This document shows, piece by piece, positions 46,580 to 55,376 of a stretch of DNA of 64,000 nucleotides. Every line of letters starts with the position of its first letter. Position 1 is the first letter of the stretch. Made by a program: the position numbers and the translations under genes. The stretch comes from Marinobacter daepoensis DSM 16072. GTDB lineage: Bacteria > Pseudomonadota > Gammaproteobacteria > Pseudomonadales > Oleiphilaceae. Below the pieces are notes generated by a model that was not told the origin of the DNA, did no database searches, and saw only the letters and a list, made by a program, of their open reading frames with translations. The DNA lies in assembly GCF_000421165.1 (NCBI RefSeq), contig NZ_ATWI01000010.1:124001-188000 (forward strand), in the 5' to 3' direction.

Positions 46580-46594
46580 GTTCGTACTGCGAAC
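46580..46594. promoter_or_regulatory. Third IclR-type operator, near the regulator gene
   Basis: GTTCG-TACTG-CGAAC has the same 5-bp arms as the operator at 46480-46494. It lies 52 nt before the regulator ATG, where it could give autoregulation. Confidence 0.68.
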
Positions 46595-46646
46595 CAGCTG
46601 TTACCATGCGCAGTCAGTGAATGCCGAGGGTGTATAAGGAACCGGA

Positions 46647-47426
46647 ATGGACGAACCGATACTCAAGCCGGGTGACCGGGATTATGTAGGGGCCCTGGCC
46701 TCGGGATTGGAGGTGTTGCAGGCGTTTGATGGCCAGCATCCGCGAATGACTCTGAGCGAAGTGGCGGCCCGCACGGGTATGGACCGGGCCAAGGCGCGAC
46801 GCTTTCTGCTGACCCTGCACGCTCTGGGGTTTGTTAAGCGTCGTGGTCGTCAGTTTGAGTTGACCCCACGGGTGCTGCAGCTGGGCTATGCCTATCAGGC
46901 CTCCAATCAGTACCGGACGGTCATTCAGCAGTATCTGGAAGACATTACTGCGGAACTGGGTGAGTCGTCGTCACTGGCGGTTCTGGACGGTGATGAGGTG
47001 GTGTACGTTGTCCGGTCTGCTGCCCGGCACCGGTTGATGGCGATCACCCTGTCGGTGGGTACCCGATTGCCGGCGGCCTACACGTCGATGGGGCGTGTGT
47101 TGCTGGCGCAGTTGCCTGAGGAAGAATTCTCGGCGTTTCTGGAGCGGGTGCCGCTTGAGCGGTATACGGAAACTTCGCTGACGGATCGGGATGCCTTGCG
47201 CGGGGAAATCGAGAAGGTTCGGCGGCAGGGATATGCCATTGTCGACCAGGAGCTGGACCTTGGTCTCCGGTCAGTTGCGGTCCCGGTCTTTTCCGGTATT
47301 GGTGAACTGCTCGGTGCGCTCAACATCAGCACCAATGCGGCACGGGTAGACATGGAGACCTTGCTGACCACGTACCTGCCCCGTTTACAGGCAGTTGCCG
47401 ACAAGGTGCGCCAGAACGCCCGATGA
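46647..47426 (+). CDS. pcaR: IclR-family regulator of the beta-ketoadipate genes
   Basis: 259 residues. The N-terminal winged helix (residues 17-80, MTLSEVAARTGMDRAKARRFLLTL) is followed by the IclR effector domain (about 95-255) with SSLAVLDGDEVVYVVRS and GYAIVDQELDLGLRSVAVPVF. This subgroup (PcaR/PcaU/CatR2-like) responds to protocatechuate or beta-ketoadipate. Divergent from pcaIJF with three 15-bp operator-like sites between them. GGAACC-type SD is weak. The symbol is given on context; the precise effector is not known. Confidence 0.85.
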   Translation: MDEPILKPGDRDYVGALASGLEVLQAFDGQHPRMTLSEVAARTGMDRAKARRFLLTLHALGFVKRRGRQFELTPRVLQLGYAYQASNQYRTVIQQYLEDITAELGESSSLAVLDGDEVVYVVRSAARHRLMAITLSVGTRLPAAYTSMGRVLLAQLPEEEFSAFLERVPLERYTETSLTDRDALRGEIEKVRRQGYAIVDQELDLGLRSVAVPVFSGIGELLGALNISTNAARVDMETLLTTYLPRLQAVADKVRQNAR

Positions 47427-47566
47427 GTGGGGCTCGGGCCGCGCCTTCCGACGAAGTCGGGTTCTGACCCTTTCAACCCCGATGGGTTTGGCCTGGCGGA
47501 TGCACATTAGCCGGGAACCTGAGAGGATAAGCGCAACATCGGCCAGTCAGGGATCAGGGCAGAATT

Positions 47567-48337
47567 ATGAGGGGGATAACCGTTAACGCGTGGCTTTTCG
47601 GGGCATTGTGGTTGTTGTGTGCCCCCTGGGCGATGTCGCAGCAGGGCACCGAAACGGTGGAGCCGCTGACCATTGTCGTCGGCGTGGATCATGCTCCCCC
47701 GCTCCGGATCCTCAAGCCCTCCGGGCAGAGCGGCCTGCACCTGGAGGTGTTTGAGGCCATTGCAGACCGACTGGGATGGTCGGTTGAATATCGGGAGGCT
47801 CCGTTCCGGCAAACGCTGAAGTGGCTGCGTCAGGGAGCCGTTGATGTGGTGCTGGGAGTCGTTCGCACGGAGGAGCGAGAGGAATTTATGGCGTTTACCG
47901 CCCCGGCGTTTCCGCCAGAACGACGCCTGTTTTTCTACACCCACGAGGCAAGCCGGATTGATCGATACCGAGACCTGAACGGCAAAGCCGTTGGTGTCCT
48001 TGAGGAAGCCCGTTATTTTACCCGGTTTGACGGGGATCCGGCGCTGATGAAAATGTCCGCTGAGCGTTATGAAAGCCTGATGCAGATGCTGAAGCATGGA
48101 CAGGTTGATGTGGTGGTGGCACCGGAAATGTCTGGTGTACATGCTGCCCGTGAATCCGGTGGTGAGGTTCGGGCCTCTCCCTTCTTTGTACCGGGGGACC
48201 GGACCTGGATTGCCGTTTCCAGAGAGTCCCCGGCACTCCGGTATGCCGAAGACATACGCGCCGCGCTGAAGCTGATCGATCGGGAGGGTGTCTGGGAAAA
48301 TCTGGTGCTGAAATACATGGAACAACCGCTCAACTGA
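47567..48337 (+). CDS. Orphan extracellular solute-binding protein (SBP_bac_3 type)
   Basis: 256 residues with a signal peptide ending WAMSQ (about residue 25). The mature domain is a polar amino-acid-type binding fold: LTIVVGVDHAPPLRIL, LHLEVFEAIADRLGWSVEYRE and MLKHGQVDVVVAPEMSG. No permease or ATPase gene is adjacent, so it may serve a sensor or a remote transporter. Ligand unknown. Stands between the pca regulator and the cytochrome b gene. Confidence 0.8.
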   Translation: MRGITVNAWLFGALWLLCAPWAMSQQGTETVEPLTIVVGVDHAPPLRILKPSGQSGLHLEVFEAIADRLGWSVEYREAPFRQTLKWLRQGAVDVVLGVVRTEEREEFMAFTAPAFPPERRLFFYTHEASRIDRYRDLNGKAVGVLEEARYFTRFDGDPALMKMSAERYESLMQMLKHGQVDVVVAPEMSGVHAARESGGEVRASPFFVPGDRTWIAVSRESPALRYAEDIRAALKLIDREGVWENLVLKYMEQPLN

Positions 48338-48434
48338 ACAGGTTCGTGGGTTCCTTGGCTCTGCAGGCGTGGGAACTTCGGGGGCCTGAGCTTGTCTGTC
48401 ATCGCTCGATTAAGGGTATTGCTAAGGATCTGAT

Positions 48435-49118
48435 ATGAACACAATCCGGTTGTGGGACCTTCCCACGCGCCTGTTTCACTGGCTTCTGGTGCTGGCTGCG
48501 GTGGGGGCGGTTGTCACCATCAAACTGGGTAACAGTTGGATGGCGTGGCATGAGCGCTTTGGGCTGGCCGTCATCGCGTTGCTGTCTTTTCGGCTGGTGT
48601 GGGGGCTGGTCGGTTCCACCTATGCCCGTTTCAGTCAGTTTGTTCGGGGGCCGGGGGCCATTGCAAGTTATCTCAGGGGGCAATGGCAGGGGGTTGGCCA
48701 CAACCCGCTGGGCGCATTGTCTGTGCTCGCCCTGCTGGCACTGTTTGGGTTTCAGGCGGTGACGGGCTTATTTGCCAATGATGAGATTGCCTTCAACGGC
48801 CCGCTGTATCCGGTCGTTTCCTCTGATTGGAGTAACACCCTGAGCAGCTGGCATCGGCTGGCGGAATGGGCTCTGTACGGTGTGGTTGCGCTTCATGTCC
48901 TAGCGGTGGTGTTTTATACCCGGGTGCGTAAGGACAATCTTCTGAAGCCCATGATTACCGGCCGCAAAGCGGTGCCCTTGCCCGACGCACATGACGCCCG
49001 CGGGGGTGGATTTGTTGCGTTTGTAGTTGCTGTGGCGGTGGCCGTGGCGGCAGTCTGGGTGGCGAGTGGCGGCATGGTACCGCCCCCGCCCCCACCACCC
49101 CAGGATCTGGGATGGTAA
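48435..49118 (+). CDS. Cytochrome b561-type membrane protein
   Basis: 227 residues with four main membrane helices plus a C-terminal anchor. The start IRLWDLPTRLFHWLLV has the first haem-binding His, WMAWHERFGLAVIAL the second, WHRLAEWALYGVVALHVLAVVF the third and fourth, the pattern of the Ni/Fe-hydrogenase-type b561 group. The tail ends in a proline run (PPPPPPPQ). It would carry electrons from the quinone pool to a periplasmic partner, and the convergent cytochrome c' gene is only 12 nt away. Confidence 0.87.
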   Translation: MNTIRLWDLPTRLFHWLLVLAAVGAVVTIKLGNSWMAWHERFGLAVIALLSFRLVWGLVGSTYARFSQFVRGPGAIASYLRGQWQGVGHNPLGALSVLALLALFGFQAVTGLFANDEIAFNGPLYPVVSSDWSNTLSSWHRLAEWALYGVVALHVLAVVFYTRVRKDNLLKPMITGRKAVPLPDAHDARGGGFVAFVVAVAVAVAAVWVASGGMVPPPPPPPQDLGW

Positions 49119-49130
49119 GCCCGGCCTGAA

Positions 49131-49592
49131 TTACTTGGCGCGGAAGTTGTCGTGGCAGGCTTTGCAGGTTTCGCCGACTTTGGCGAACTGGCGCGCCACG
49201 GCGGCTTTATCGCCACCGGCGGCTTCTTCCTGCAGTTTGTTGGCTTCACGGACGAAGCTGACGGCAATTTCCTGAACCTTCATCGGCTCTTCAAAGAAGC
49301 TGGGCTTCAGGCGGGTGTTCTCGGCCCGGTCATTGGCGCTGTCGCGACTATACAATGCGCTCATTCCGGAATTGGCCACGGCCGCAATGGCGTTGGCTGC
49401 TGCCGCTACCTGCTTCTCGTCATAGGCTACAGAACCATCGATGGCATGAGCCTTGATCTTGCCCATGTTCCAGGCGGCAAACTGGTAAGCCGACTGGCGG
49501 GTTTCAATCTGGTCTTCAACGCTCATCTGGGCAACGGCGGGTGTAGCCAGTGCGGCCGCAATCAAGGCAGCGGAAACAAAGCCTTTTTTCAT
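49131..49592 (-). CDS. Cytochrome c' (c-type cytochrome, four-helix)
   Basis: 153 residues: signal peptide to about Ala22 (ALATPAVAQ), then a four-helix bundle with the C-terminal haem site CKACHDNFRAK. The single CxxCH near the C-terminus defines the cytochrome c'/c556 class. c' proteins bind NO and CO in the periplasm; c556 relatives carry electrons. A low-spin Met ligand candidate exists near the N-terminus (QMSVEDQIETRQ), so c556 is possible. Monocistronic; convergent with the b561 gene. Confidence 0.88.
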   Translation of the reverse strand: MKKGFVSAALIAAALATPAVAQMSVEDQIETRQSAYQFAAWNMGKIKAHAIDGSVAYDEKQVAAAANAIAAVANSGMSALYSRDSANDRAENTRLKPSFFEEPMKVQEIAVSFVREANKLQEEAAGGDKAAVARQFAKVGETCKACHDNFRAK

Positions 49593-49727
49593 GACAAGTC
49601 CCTCTCAGGGTGTGGTTGGTTATGTGATAATAATGCTTTATAAAAGCATGGTTATAAGCATGCTACCCGTATAGACTAATTCCTGACAGCTATAAGAGAC
49701 AAAAGTTCAATCTGGAGATACTGCACA

Positions 49728-50156
49728 ATGTCGATCTGGACGGTTACCCCGAATCTTGAACAATTGGCCGAAGCCAGTAAGCAGACCGCGGTCAGCCATA
49801 TGGGTATTGAATACCTCGAAATCGGTGACGATTTTGTGAAGGGGCGGATGCCAGTCGATGAGCGCACAGTGCAGCCGTTCGGCATTCTTCATGGCGGTGC
49901 TTCCGTTCTGCTGGCGGAGACTCTGGGCAGCATGGCGGCGAATTGTTGTCTGAAAGACCGGAATACCGTGGCCGTCGGTCTGGATATCAACGCCAACCAT
50001 ATCCGGCCGGTGAGTGGTGGTTGGGTGTACGGCATCGCCAAGGCTATTCACATTGGCAGCGCGACTCAGGTATGGGAAATTCGTCTGGAGAATGAGCAGG
50101 GCAAAGTCACCTGCATTTCCAGGCTCACCATGGCGGTGACAAAGCGCCCGGGATAA
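49728..50156 (+). CDS. Hotdog-fold acyl-CoA thioesterase (YdiI/MenI-like)
   Basis: 142 residues, PaaI/YdiI family of hotdog thioesterases. GILHGGASVLLAETLGSMAA carries the HGG turn and catalytic Glu. NANHIRPVSGGWVYGIAKAIHIG gives the second half of the acyl-CoA tunnel. E. coli YdiI/MenI hydrolyses 1,4-dihydroxy-2-naphthoyl-CoA; no menaquinone genes are here, so a general acyl-CoA role is equally likely. Monocistronic. Confidence 0.87.
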   Translation: MSIWTVTPNLEQLAEASKQTAVSHMGIEYLEIGDDFVKGRMPVDERTVQPFGILHGGASVLLAETLGSMAANCCLKDRNTVAVGLDINANHIRPVSGGWVYGIAKAIHIGSATQVWEIRLENEQGKVTCISRLTMAVTKRPG

Positions 50157-50268
50157 GGCGCATGCCGGGTTCCGTGCGCTCTGTCGGTGAGCGGGGGATT
50201 GCGGCTATCCTCAGATGTTTTTTGCGAGAGTAAATCAGAGGCTTGTCACTCAGCGGTTAGGAGTATCT

Positions 50269-51099
50269 GTGTCAGAAAACAGGTGGAAGTCGGCGCCCAC
50301 GGTGCTGCGCGATTGGTTTTTTGCGACGGTTTTCCTGATCGTTTTTGCCGAGGTTGCTGAGGCACAGCAACGCTTTGCGTGCGATACGCTGGTGGTCAGC
50401 GGGAACCCTGAATACCCCCCGTTGCTGTGGCAGTCCAGTCAGGTGCCAGGGCAGCTGGTGGGTGCCGTCCCCGAATTGTTGCAGGAGATTGCAGCGCCCC
50501 TTGGGCTGCGGGTGGAAGTCCGGAATATTGGTTCCTGGGCCCGGGTTCAGAGGCAGGCAGCGCAGGGTGAAATTGATCTGGTGGCCGGCGCTTTCCGGAC
50601 GCCGGAACGCCAGGCGTACCTGGATTATGTATTGCCACCGATGATCTCGCTCGAAACCAGTGTCTGGGTGCCCAGAAGCCGTGAGTTTACCTACCAGGGC
50701 TGGCCGTCTCTCAGAAACAAGAAAGGATGTACTCTGATCAATAACAGCTTTGGCGCGCTGTTCGACCAGTATGCTTTGGAGTTTCTGAATATTGACGGGG
50801 TACGCTCCATTGAACAGTCTTTCCGGATGGCTAAAGCCGGGCGCGTGGATTATGTGTTGTATGAGCAGCTTCAGGGCCAGGTGAAACTGGCTCGTCTGGG
50901 GCTCGATGATGAATTCGTAGCGCTTGGGCCTGTGGTCAGCCGGGAAGGGCTGTTTTTCGCCTTTCCCAAGCGGTCTCCGTGTAACAATGGCGTCATGCGT
51001 GAAGCCTTTGCGAGCCGCCTTGCGAAGCTCGTGGACAACGGGCGCGTTCTGGAGCTGGTCAGTGAGTACGGGCAGAAATACCGGGTCGGGAGCCTCTGA
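50269..51099 (+). CDS. Second orphan extracellular solute-binding protein
   Basis: 276 residues from GTG 50269, with AGGAG 5 nt upstream; an ATG at 50215 would add 18 residues before the signal peptide (FFATVFLIVFAEVAEAQQ). Binding fold like SBP_bac_3: TLVVSGNPEYPPLLWQ, LLQEIAAPLGLRVEVRNIG, QGEIDLVAGAFRTPERQAYLDYV. Cysteines at FACDTL, KGCTL and SPCNNG could form a disulfide. No transporter genes adjacent. Paired only loosely with the similar gene at 47567. Confidence 0.78.
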   Translation: MSENRWKSAPTVLRDWFFATVFLIVFAEVAEAQQRFACDTLVVSGNPEYPPLLWQSSQVPGQLVGAVPELLQEIAAPLGLRVEVRNIGSWARVQRQAAQGEIDLVAGAFRTPERQAYLDYVLPPMISLETSVWVPRSREFTYQGWPSLRNKKGCTLINNSFGALFDQYALEFLNIDGVRSIEQSFRMAKAGRVDYVLYEQLQGQVKLARLGLDDEFVALGPVVSREGLFFAFPKRSPCNNGVMREAFASRLAKLVDNGRVLELVSEYGQKYRVGSL

Positions 51100-51120
51100 C
51101 TGGCGCGGGAGCGGTGTGGT

Positions 51121-52086
51121 TCAGAGGCCGATGTTCGTGTTCACTCTGCCCCGTCCCTGATTCTTGGACCGATACAGGGCGCGATCCGCCCGCGCCAGCA
51201 TGTCTTCAAGGCGTCGGTCTTTGGTGTCCCGCAGGCTGATGCCAAAGCTCGCCGACGGGGAAATGGCCTGCCCATTGTGCTCCACCGTCAGCTCCAGAAG
51301 GAGTATCAGAAGTCGCTCAGCCAGGGCGCGTGCCATCTCTGGGCCGGTCCCCGGAAGCAGAACCGCGAATTCCTCGCCGCCCATCCGGGCGACAATGTCG
51401 CAATCTCGAATCCGGGCCTGAAGAAGGGCGGAAACCTGCCTCAACACCTCGTCGCCGGCATCGTGACCATGAGTGTCATTGATGACTTTGAAGTGGTCGA
51501 GATCCATCATGATAAGGCTCAGCGGGGTACGGTGTCGGTTCGCCTGGTTCAGTAGCTGGGTTCCGAATTCAAAGAAGGCTCGCCGGTTGTGCAGCCCGGT
51601 AAGTTCGTCTTCCAGCGCGGCGGATCGGGCCTTTTCATGGGCAGCCCGAAGGGCCAGTTCCATCTCTTTGCGCTCGGTGATGTCGGTGGCGATCTCCAGC
51701 CGGACCAGCCGGCCATCTGTCCAGCGAATGGCCTGGTCCCGGCACTGGTACCATCGCTGGTCGAGCTGATTCTGAAACTCCCAGACATGGGGCTTGCTGG
51801 GTTCTCCGCGGTCGTTAACCAGCAGATGGTTGGTGCAGAAGCTGCAAGGGCCGTCGCTGTTCTGGAGGACCTGCCAGCATTTTCGGTTGTTGATGGCACC
51901 CCATATCTGGCGGCCGTAGGCGTTCATGTACAACAGATCGTGTGTGTCAAAATCTGAAACGTAGACCAGCGCATCCAGGTTGTCGAGTACTGCCAGCAGT
52001 CCCTCCGGGGGTGTATCATCATCGGGAGCTGGCGGTATCTGGTCCCGATCTGCGGGCAGGTTCAGTGACGGAATGCCGGATTTCAT
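51121..52086 (-). CDS. Cysteine-rich PAS diguanylate cyclase
   Basis: 321 residues. A PAS domain at about 30-140 has an unusual cysteine set, KCWQVLQNSDGPCSFCTNHLL, seen in a subfamily where the cysteines may bind metal or sense redox. GGDEF occupies about 160-320 with DELTGLHNRRAFFEFG, DLDHFKVIND and an intact GGEEF. RADRALYRSKNQGRGRV closes the domain. Soluble. No neighbouring phosphodiesterase; one GGDEF-EAL protein is 25 kb away. Confidence 0.88.
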   Translation of the reverse strand: MKSGIPSLNLPADRDQIPPAPDDDTPPEGLLAVLDNLDALVYVSDFDTHDLLYMNAYGRQIWGAINNRKCWQVLQNSDGPCSFCTNHLLVNDRGEPSKPHVWEFQNQLDQRWYQCRDQAIRWTDGRLVRLEIATDITERKEMELALRAAHEKARSAALEDELTGLHNRRAFFEFGTQLLNQANRHRTPLSLIMMDLDHFKVINDTHGHDAGDEVLRQVSALLQARIRDCDIVARMGGEEFAVLLPGTGPEMARALAERLLILLLELTVEHNGQAISPSASFGISLRDTKDRRLEDMLARADRALYRSKNQGRGRVNTNIGL

Positions 52087-52305
52087 GGGGCGTGCGCTGT
52101 CTGTTTTTTGTTCAGTCTAGTGGCCAGTATGGCGTTTGTCATACGGCGCTGTCTCCAATTTAGTGTCATGTCTTCGGATATTACGTATGCGGATGGCAGG
52201 AGACGTCGCTTCAATTTACAAGGATTGAGTCCGGCTTTATGCCTCGCCTCGTCAGCCTCTGTGTTCCCGATTTCAAAACCTACAACGTTCAGATAAAGGG
52301 CCATC

Positions 52306-52764
52306 ATGACCCCGGATACTTCTACCCGAGACTGTCCCTGTGGCAGTGGAATGACCTACGACCTGTGTTGCCAGCGCTGGCATCTGGGTGCCATGGCTCC
52401 GACCCCGGAGGCGTTGATGCGTTCCCGCTTCAGTGCGTTCGCGCTTGCAGACCGGGCATACCTTCTTGCAACCTGGCACCCGGATACCCGCCCTGCCGAA
52501 CTCAATCTGGCGGACTCTCCGGAGTGGGTTTCACTGCAGGTGCTGTCTGCAAACGCCAATGCCGGTCAGGGCCAGGTGCATTTCCGGGCGGTGTATCGCG
52601 CTGGCCATGGCTGGGGTTATCTGGAAGAGCGGTCAGGCTTCGTCAAGGTGGATGACCGCTGGTTCTATCTCGAGGGCGAAACGACCGAGGGCGTGCTGAA
52701 GCCCGGCCGTAACGACCTGTGTCCCTGTGGCAGCGGGCGGAAATACAAAACCTGCTGCCTGTAG
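52306..52764 (+). CDS. YchJ-family protein with SEC-C motifs
   Basis: 152 residues. Zinc-binding SEC-C motifs are at both ends: [14 protein letters not shown] (about 9-22) and [14 protein letters not shown] (about 138-151). The central NTF2-like UPF0225 domain starts [19 protein letters not shown] and includes [12 protein letters not shown] motifs bind zinc and contact ribosome or SecB-like partners in other proteins; YchJ itself is uncharacterised. Convergent with the rhodanese gene, 3 nt apart. Confidence 0.9.
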   Translation: MTPDTSTRDCPCGSGMTYDLCCQRWHLGAMAPTPEALMRSRFSAFALADRAYLLATWHPDTRPAELNLADSPEWVSLQVLSANANAGQGQVHFRAVYRAGHGWGYLEERSGFVKVDDRWFYLEGETTEGVLKPGRNDLCPCGSGRKYKTCCL

Positions 52765-52767
52765 GGC

Positions 52768-53148
52768 TTACTCGAAACTGGGCAGGTCAGGCTGGGCGAT
52801 GTCTTTGCCGGCGGCAACCCAGGCGTCAAAACCACCCTCAATGGACTGAACGTTCATGTAACCCATGTCCTGCAGAGCTTTGGCGCTCAGCGCGGCGCGG
52901 CCGGATGTCTTGCAGTAGAGTACGATCTTCATCTGCCGGTTCTCCAGTGACGGTTCGTTGGTGAACCTGAACTCCAGCATACCGCGAGAGATGTTCACAG
53001 CGCCGGGCAGGTGGCTGGCGCGGTATTCGTCAGCATCCCGGACATCCAGCAAAAGATCGGCCTGCCGGATGGCAGCATCGGCTTCTGACAGAGGCACTTC
53101 CTGAATGTCTTTCCGGGCTTCGGCAACAAGATCGTGGGCGGTTTTCAT
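52768..53148 (-). CDS. Single-domain rhodanese
   Basis: 126 residues, one rhodanese fold with LLLDVRDADEYRASHLPGAVNI and the catalytic loop VLYCKTSGRAALSA (active Cys about residue 78). ALQDMGYMNVQSIEGGFDAW closes the domain. It can carry a persulfide sulfur, so a sulfurtransferase or sulfur-relay role is expected; no partner enzyme is beside it. Monocistronic. Confidence 0.88.
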   Translation of the reverse strand: MKTAHDLVAEARKDIQEVPLSEADAAIRQADLLLDVRDADEYRASHLPGAVNISRGMLEFRFTNEPSLENRQMKIVLYCKTSGRAALSAKALQDMGYMNVQSIEGGFDAWVAAGKDIAQPDLPSFE

Positions 53149-53293
53149 GGCTGCTCCCTGAGTTTAATCTGACAGGTTTCAGGTTACGGCATTTACCCCT
53201 TGCTCGTCATCCGTCAATGTCTTGAGACCAAGATCATTGCTCCGGGCGCTCATTGTCTGTGCTAGATTGGAACCCTCGGTTAGTGAGGAAGCT

Positions 53294-54190
53294 ATGAAAA
53301 CGCTTGATGAAACCCCGAAAGGCGTCGCTTACGGCCTGGGTGCCTACATTCTGTGGGGGTGCTTTCCCCTGTATTTCGCTCTGTTTGACGGGATTCCTGC
53401 CTGGGAGGTTCTGACCCACAGAGTGATCTGGTCCTGTCTGTTCCTGGCGGTGGTGATCTCGCTCTTCAAACGCTGGCCGCCGGTGATCAGTGCCCTGCGG
53501 GAGCCACGGAAGCTTGGGTTTGTGTTTGCCTGCGCGGTGTTTATCGCGCTGAACTGGGGGGTCTACATCTATGCGGTGGAAACCCGTCAGGTGCTGCAGG
53601 CCAGTCTGGGGTATTTTCTGACCCCGCTGGTGAATATCGCCCTGGGGCTGCTGATTCTGGGTGAGCGCATTTCCCGGACGCAAGCCGCAGCGGTAGGGCT
53701 AGCCGCCGTTGCCATTCTTTACCAGTTGTTCCTGCTGGGCGAAGTGCCCTGGATTACCCTGTTGCTGGCCTTCAGCTTTGGTACCTACGGCCTGACACGA
53801 AAAAAAGTGGCGCTCGACGGGCTGTCTGGATTGTTTGTGGAAACGCTGTTATTGCTGCCGCTGGGGTTGCTGGCGTTGGCCTGGTTGTCGATGCTGGGCG
53901 CTTCTCATTTTTCCGATACCCCGTCGGGCGCTCTCCTGTTGCTTTCCAGTGGTGTGGTGACGGCGATTCCGCTGCTGGCGTTTGCCGGAGCTGCCCGGCG
54001 GCTGACGCTGTCGACGGTGGGGTTTCTGATGTACATCAATCCGACCATTCAGTTCCTGATCGCGCTTTTGGTGTTTGAAGAGCCGCTGGGTCAGGAGACT
54101 CTGATGAGTTTTGTGATGATCTGGGTGGCTCTGGCCCTTTATTCCTGGTCTGCCTGGGTGGGCCGTGCCAGGGGAGAGGCTGTGGCATGA
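53294..54190 (+). CDS. rarD: EamA-family transporter RarD
   Basis: 298 residues, ten membrane helices of the drug/metabolite transporter superfamily. RarD marks are GVAYGLGAYILWGCFPLYF, EVLTHRVIWSCLFL, ALNWGVYIYAVETRQVLQASLGYFLTPL and FLMYINPTIQFLIALLVF. ATG 53294 (GAGGA upstream) gives family length; a start at 53222 would add unconserved residues. Chloramphenicol resistance is named for the family but native cargo is unknown. Overlaps the DUF3565 gene as ATGA. Confidence 0.9.
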   Translation: MKTLDETPKGVAYGLGAYILWGCFPLYFALFDGIPAWEVLTHRVIWSCLFLAVVISLFKRWPPVISALREPRKLGFVFACAVFIALNWGVYIYAVETRQVLQASLGYFLTPLVNIALGLLILGERISRTQAAAVGLAAVAILYQLFLLGEVPWITLLLAFSFGTYGLTRKKVALDGLSGLFVETLLLLPLGLLALAWLSMLGASHFSDTPSGALLLLSSGVVTAIPLLAFAGAARRLTLSTVGFLMYINPTIQFLIALLVFEEPLGQETLMSFVMIWVALALYSWSAWVGRARGEAVA

Positions 54191-54423
54191 AGCGGTGTAT
54201 TGAAAGCTATCACAAGGATACAGATAACCACTGGGTTGCCCGTCTGGCGTGCGGCCACCATCAGCATGTGCGCCACGATCCGCCCTGGATCAACCGTCCA
54301 TGGGTGATCTCGGAGTCAGGACGGCAGGCAATGCTGGGGTTCGAGCTGGACTGCAAGAAATGTGATGAGGGGGCCCCGGTGGATGAGGAGCCAGCACACC
54401 ATCAGGCCAGAGAGTCCAGGTAG
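54187..54423 (+). CDS. DUF3565 small protein
   Basis: 78 residues with the DUF3565 pattern: ACGHHQHVRHDPPWINRPWV and a CKKC pair near residue 58, giving a Cys-His set that may bind zinc. Function unknown; often next to unrelated genes. Translationally coupled to rarD by a 4-nt overlap. Its end overlaps the convergent LysR gene by 22 nt. Confidence 0.82.
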   Translation: MKRCIESYHKDTDNHWVARLACGHHQHVRHDPPWINRPWVISESGRQAMLGFELDCKKCDEGAPVDEEPAHHQARESR

Positions 54424-55283
54424 GCTTCTAGCTCATTGGCGAGCCAGCCAACCACCGCCCCGCCCTGGGCCTGCTCCGACTCCAGCGCGCTGAACACCTT
54501 CCACCAGAGGGCGCTGCGGTGGTGAATGGTTTTCAGTTGTTCTTTGCGCAGGGCCTCGGCAATCAGAGGGAGTGGCAGATCGGCCCAGCCAGCCCCATCA
54601 ATCACGGCATCCCGGATCAGCTCATACTGGGTGAACGCAAGGTAGTTGGCGGTTTCGGGGGACTCGGCCACCAGTTGTGCATCTTTCAGGTAGGCCAGTG
54701 TGATCTCGGTGTGGCTGATCAGGTCATCCTGGGTTACCCGTTTGAGCTGGCTGAGTGGATGTTCCGGTGCGGCAACGGTCAACATGCGCACATCGGCCAG
54801 TTCCCGAAACCACTGGTAACCCTCACTTAACAGCTCGGGCATCAGGCCGTAGGCGACATCCACAGACTGATTCCCCACCAAAGCCGGCAGCTCCCGGGGA
54901 GACGCCAGGCAGATCGACAGGCTGGTCTGGGGAAAGCGCTGCTTCAGCCTGAGCAGAATGTCGCGCCAGATCACTTCCGGAATGGCATCGTCCCGGGCAA
55001 TGCGCAGCACCGATTCCGCGCCACTCAGGTGGTGCTGACAACGGGCCTGTATCTGCCCCGCTACCTGATCAAAGCGCCGGCAATCCGTCAGAATGGACTG
55101 GCCGATGGCGGTCAGATGCAGCTGATTGCCGCTGCGTTCGAACAGCTCCACCCCCAGTTCATCTTCCAGTGAGGCGAGCACTGTACTGACCGTGGTGCGG
55201 CTTCGGTTTAGCTCCCGGGCGGCAGACGCCACGCTGCCGTTGCGCACAACGGAAAGAAAGACTTTGATCTGTGAGGTCTTCAT
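54402..55283 (-). CDS. LysR-family transcriptional regulator
   Basis: 293 residues. The N-terminal helix-turn-helix (residues 3-62) reads SVASAARELNRSRTTVSTVLASLEDELGVELFER, and the effector domain occupies about 92-285. Divergent from the CDF transporter gene, 93 nt apart, which is the classical LysR-target arrangement. The inducer cannot be read. GTCGCT-C-AGCGAC between the two genes is a possible site, although it does not show the T-N11-A form typical of LysR boxes. Confidence 0.88.
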   Translation of the reverse strand: MKTSQIKVFLSVVRNGSVASAARELNRSRTTVSTVLASLEDELGVELFERSGNQLHLTAIGQSILTDCRRFDQVAGQIQARCQHHLSGAESVLRIARDDAIPEVIWRDILLRLKQRFPQTSLSICLASPRELPALVGNQSVDVAYGLMPELLSEGYQWFRELADVRMLTVAAPEHPLSQLKRVTQDDLISHTEITLAYLKDAQLVAESPETANYLAFTQYELIRDAVIDGAGWADLPLPLIAEALRKEQLKTIHHRSALWWKVFSALESEQAQGGAVVGWLANELEAYLDSLA

Positions 55284-55309
55284 CAGGATCTCTTTGCGCC
55301 GGATTTTTC

Positions 55310-55322
55310 GTCGCTCAGCGAC
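55310..55322. promoter_or_regulatory. Palindrome between the LysR and CDF genes
   Basis: GTCGCT-C-AGCGAC, perfect 6-bp arms, in the 93-nt divergent promoter region. Could be a regulator site or just a hairpin. Confidence 0.4.
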
Positions 55323-55376
55323 TCACGCGTTTTTACGAGTGCCGATAATATGACCGGCAATTCCAAGGAGGTCAAA

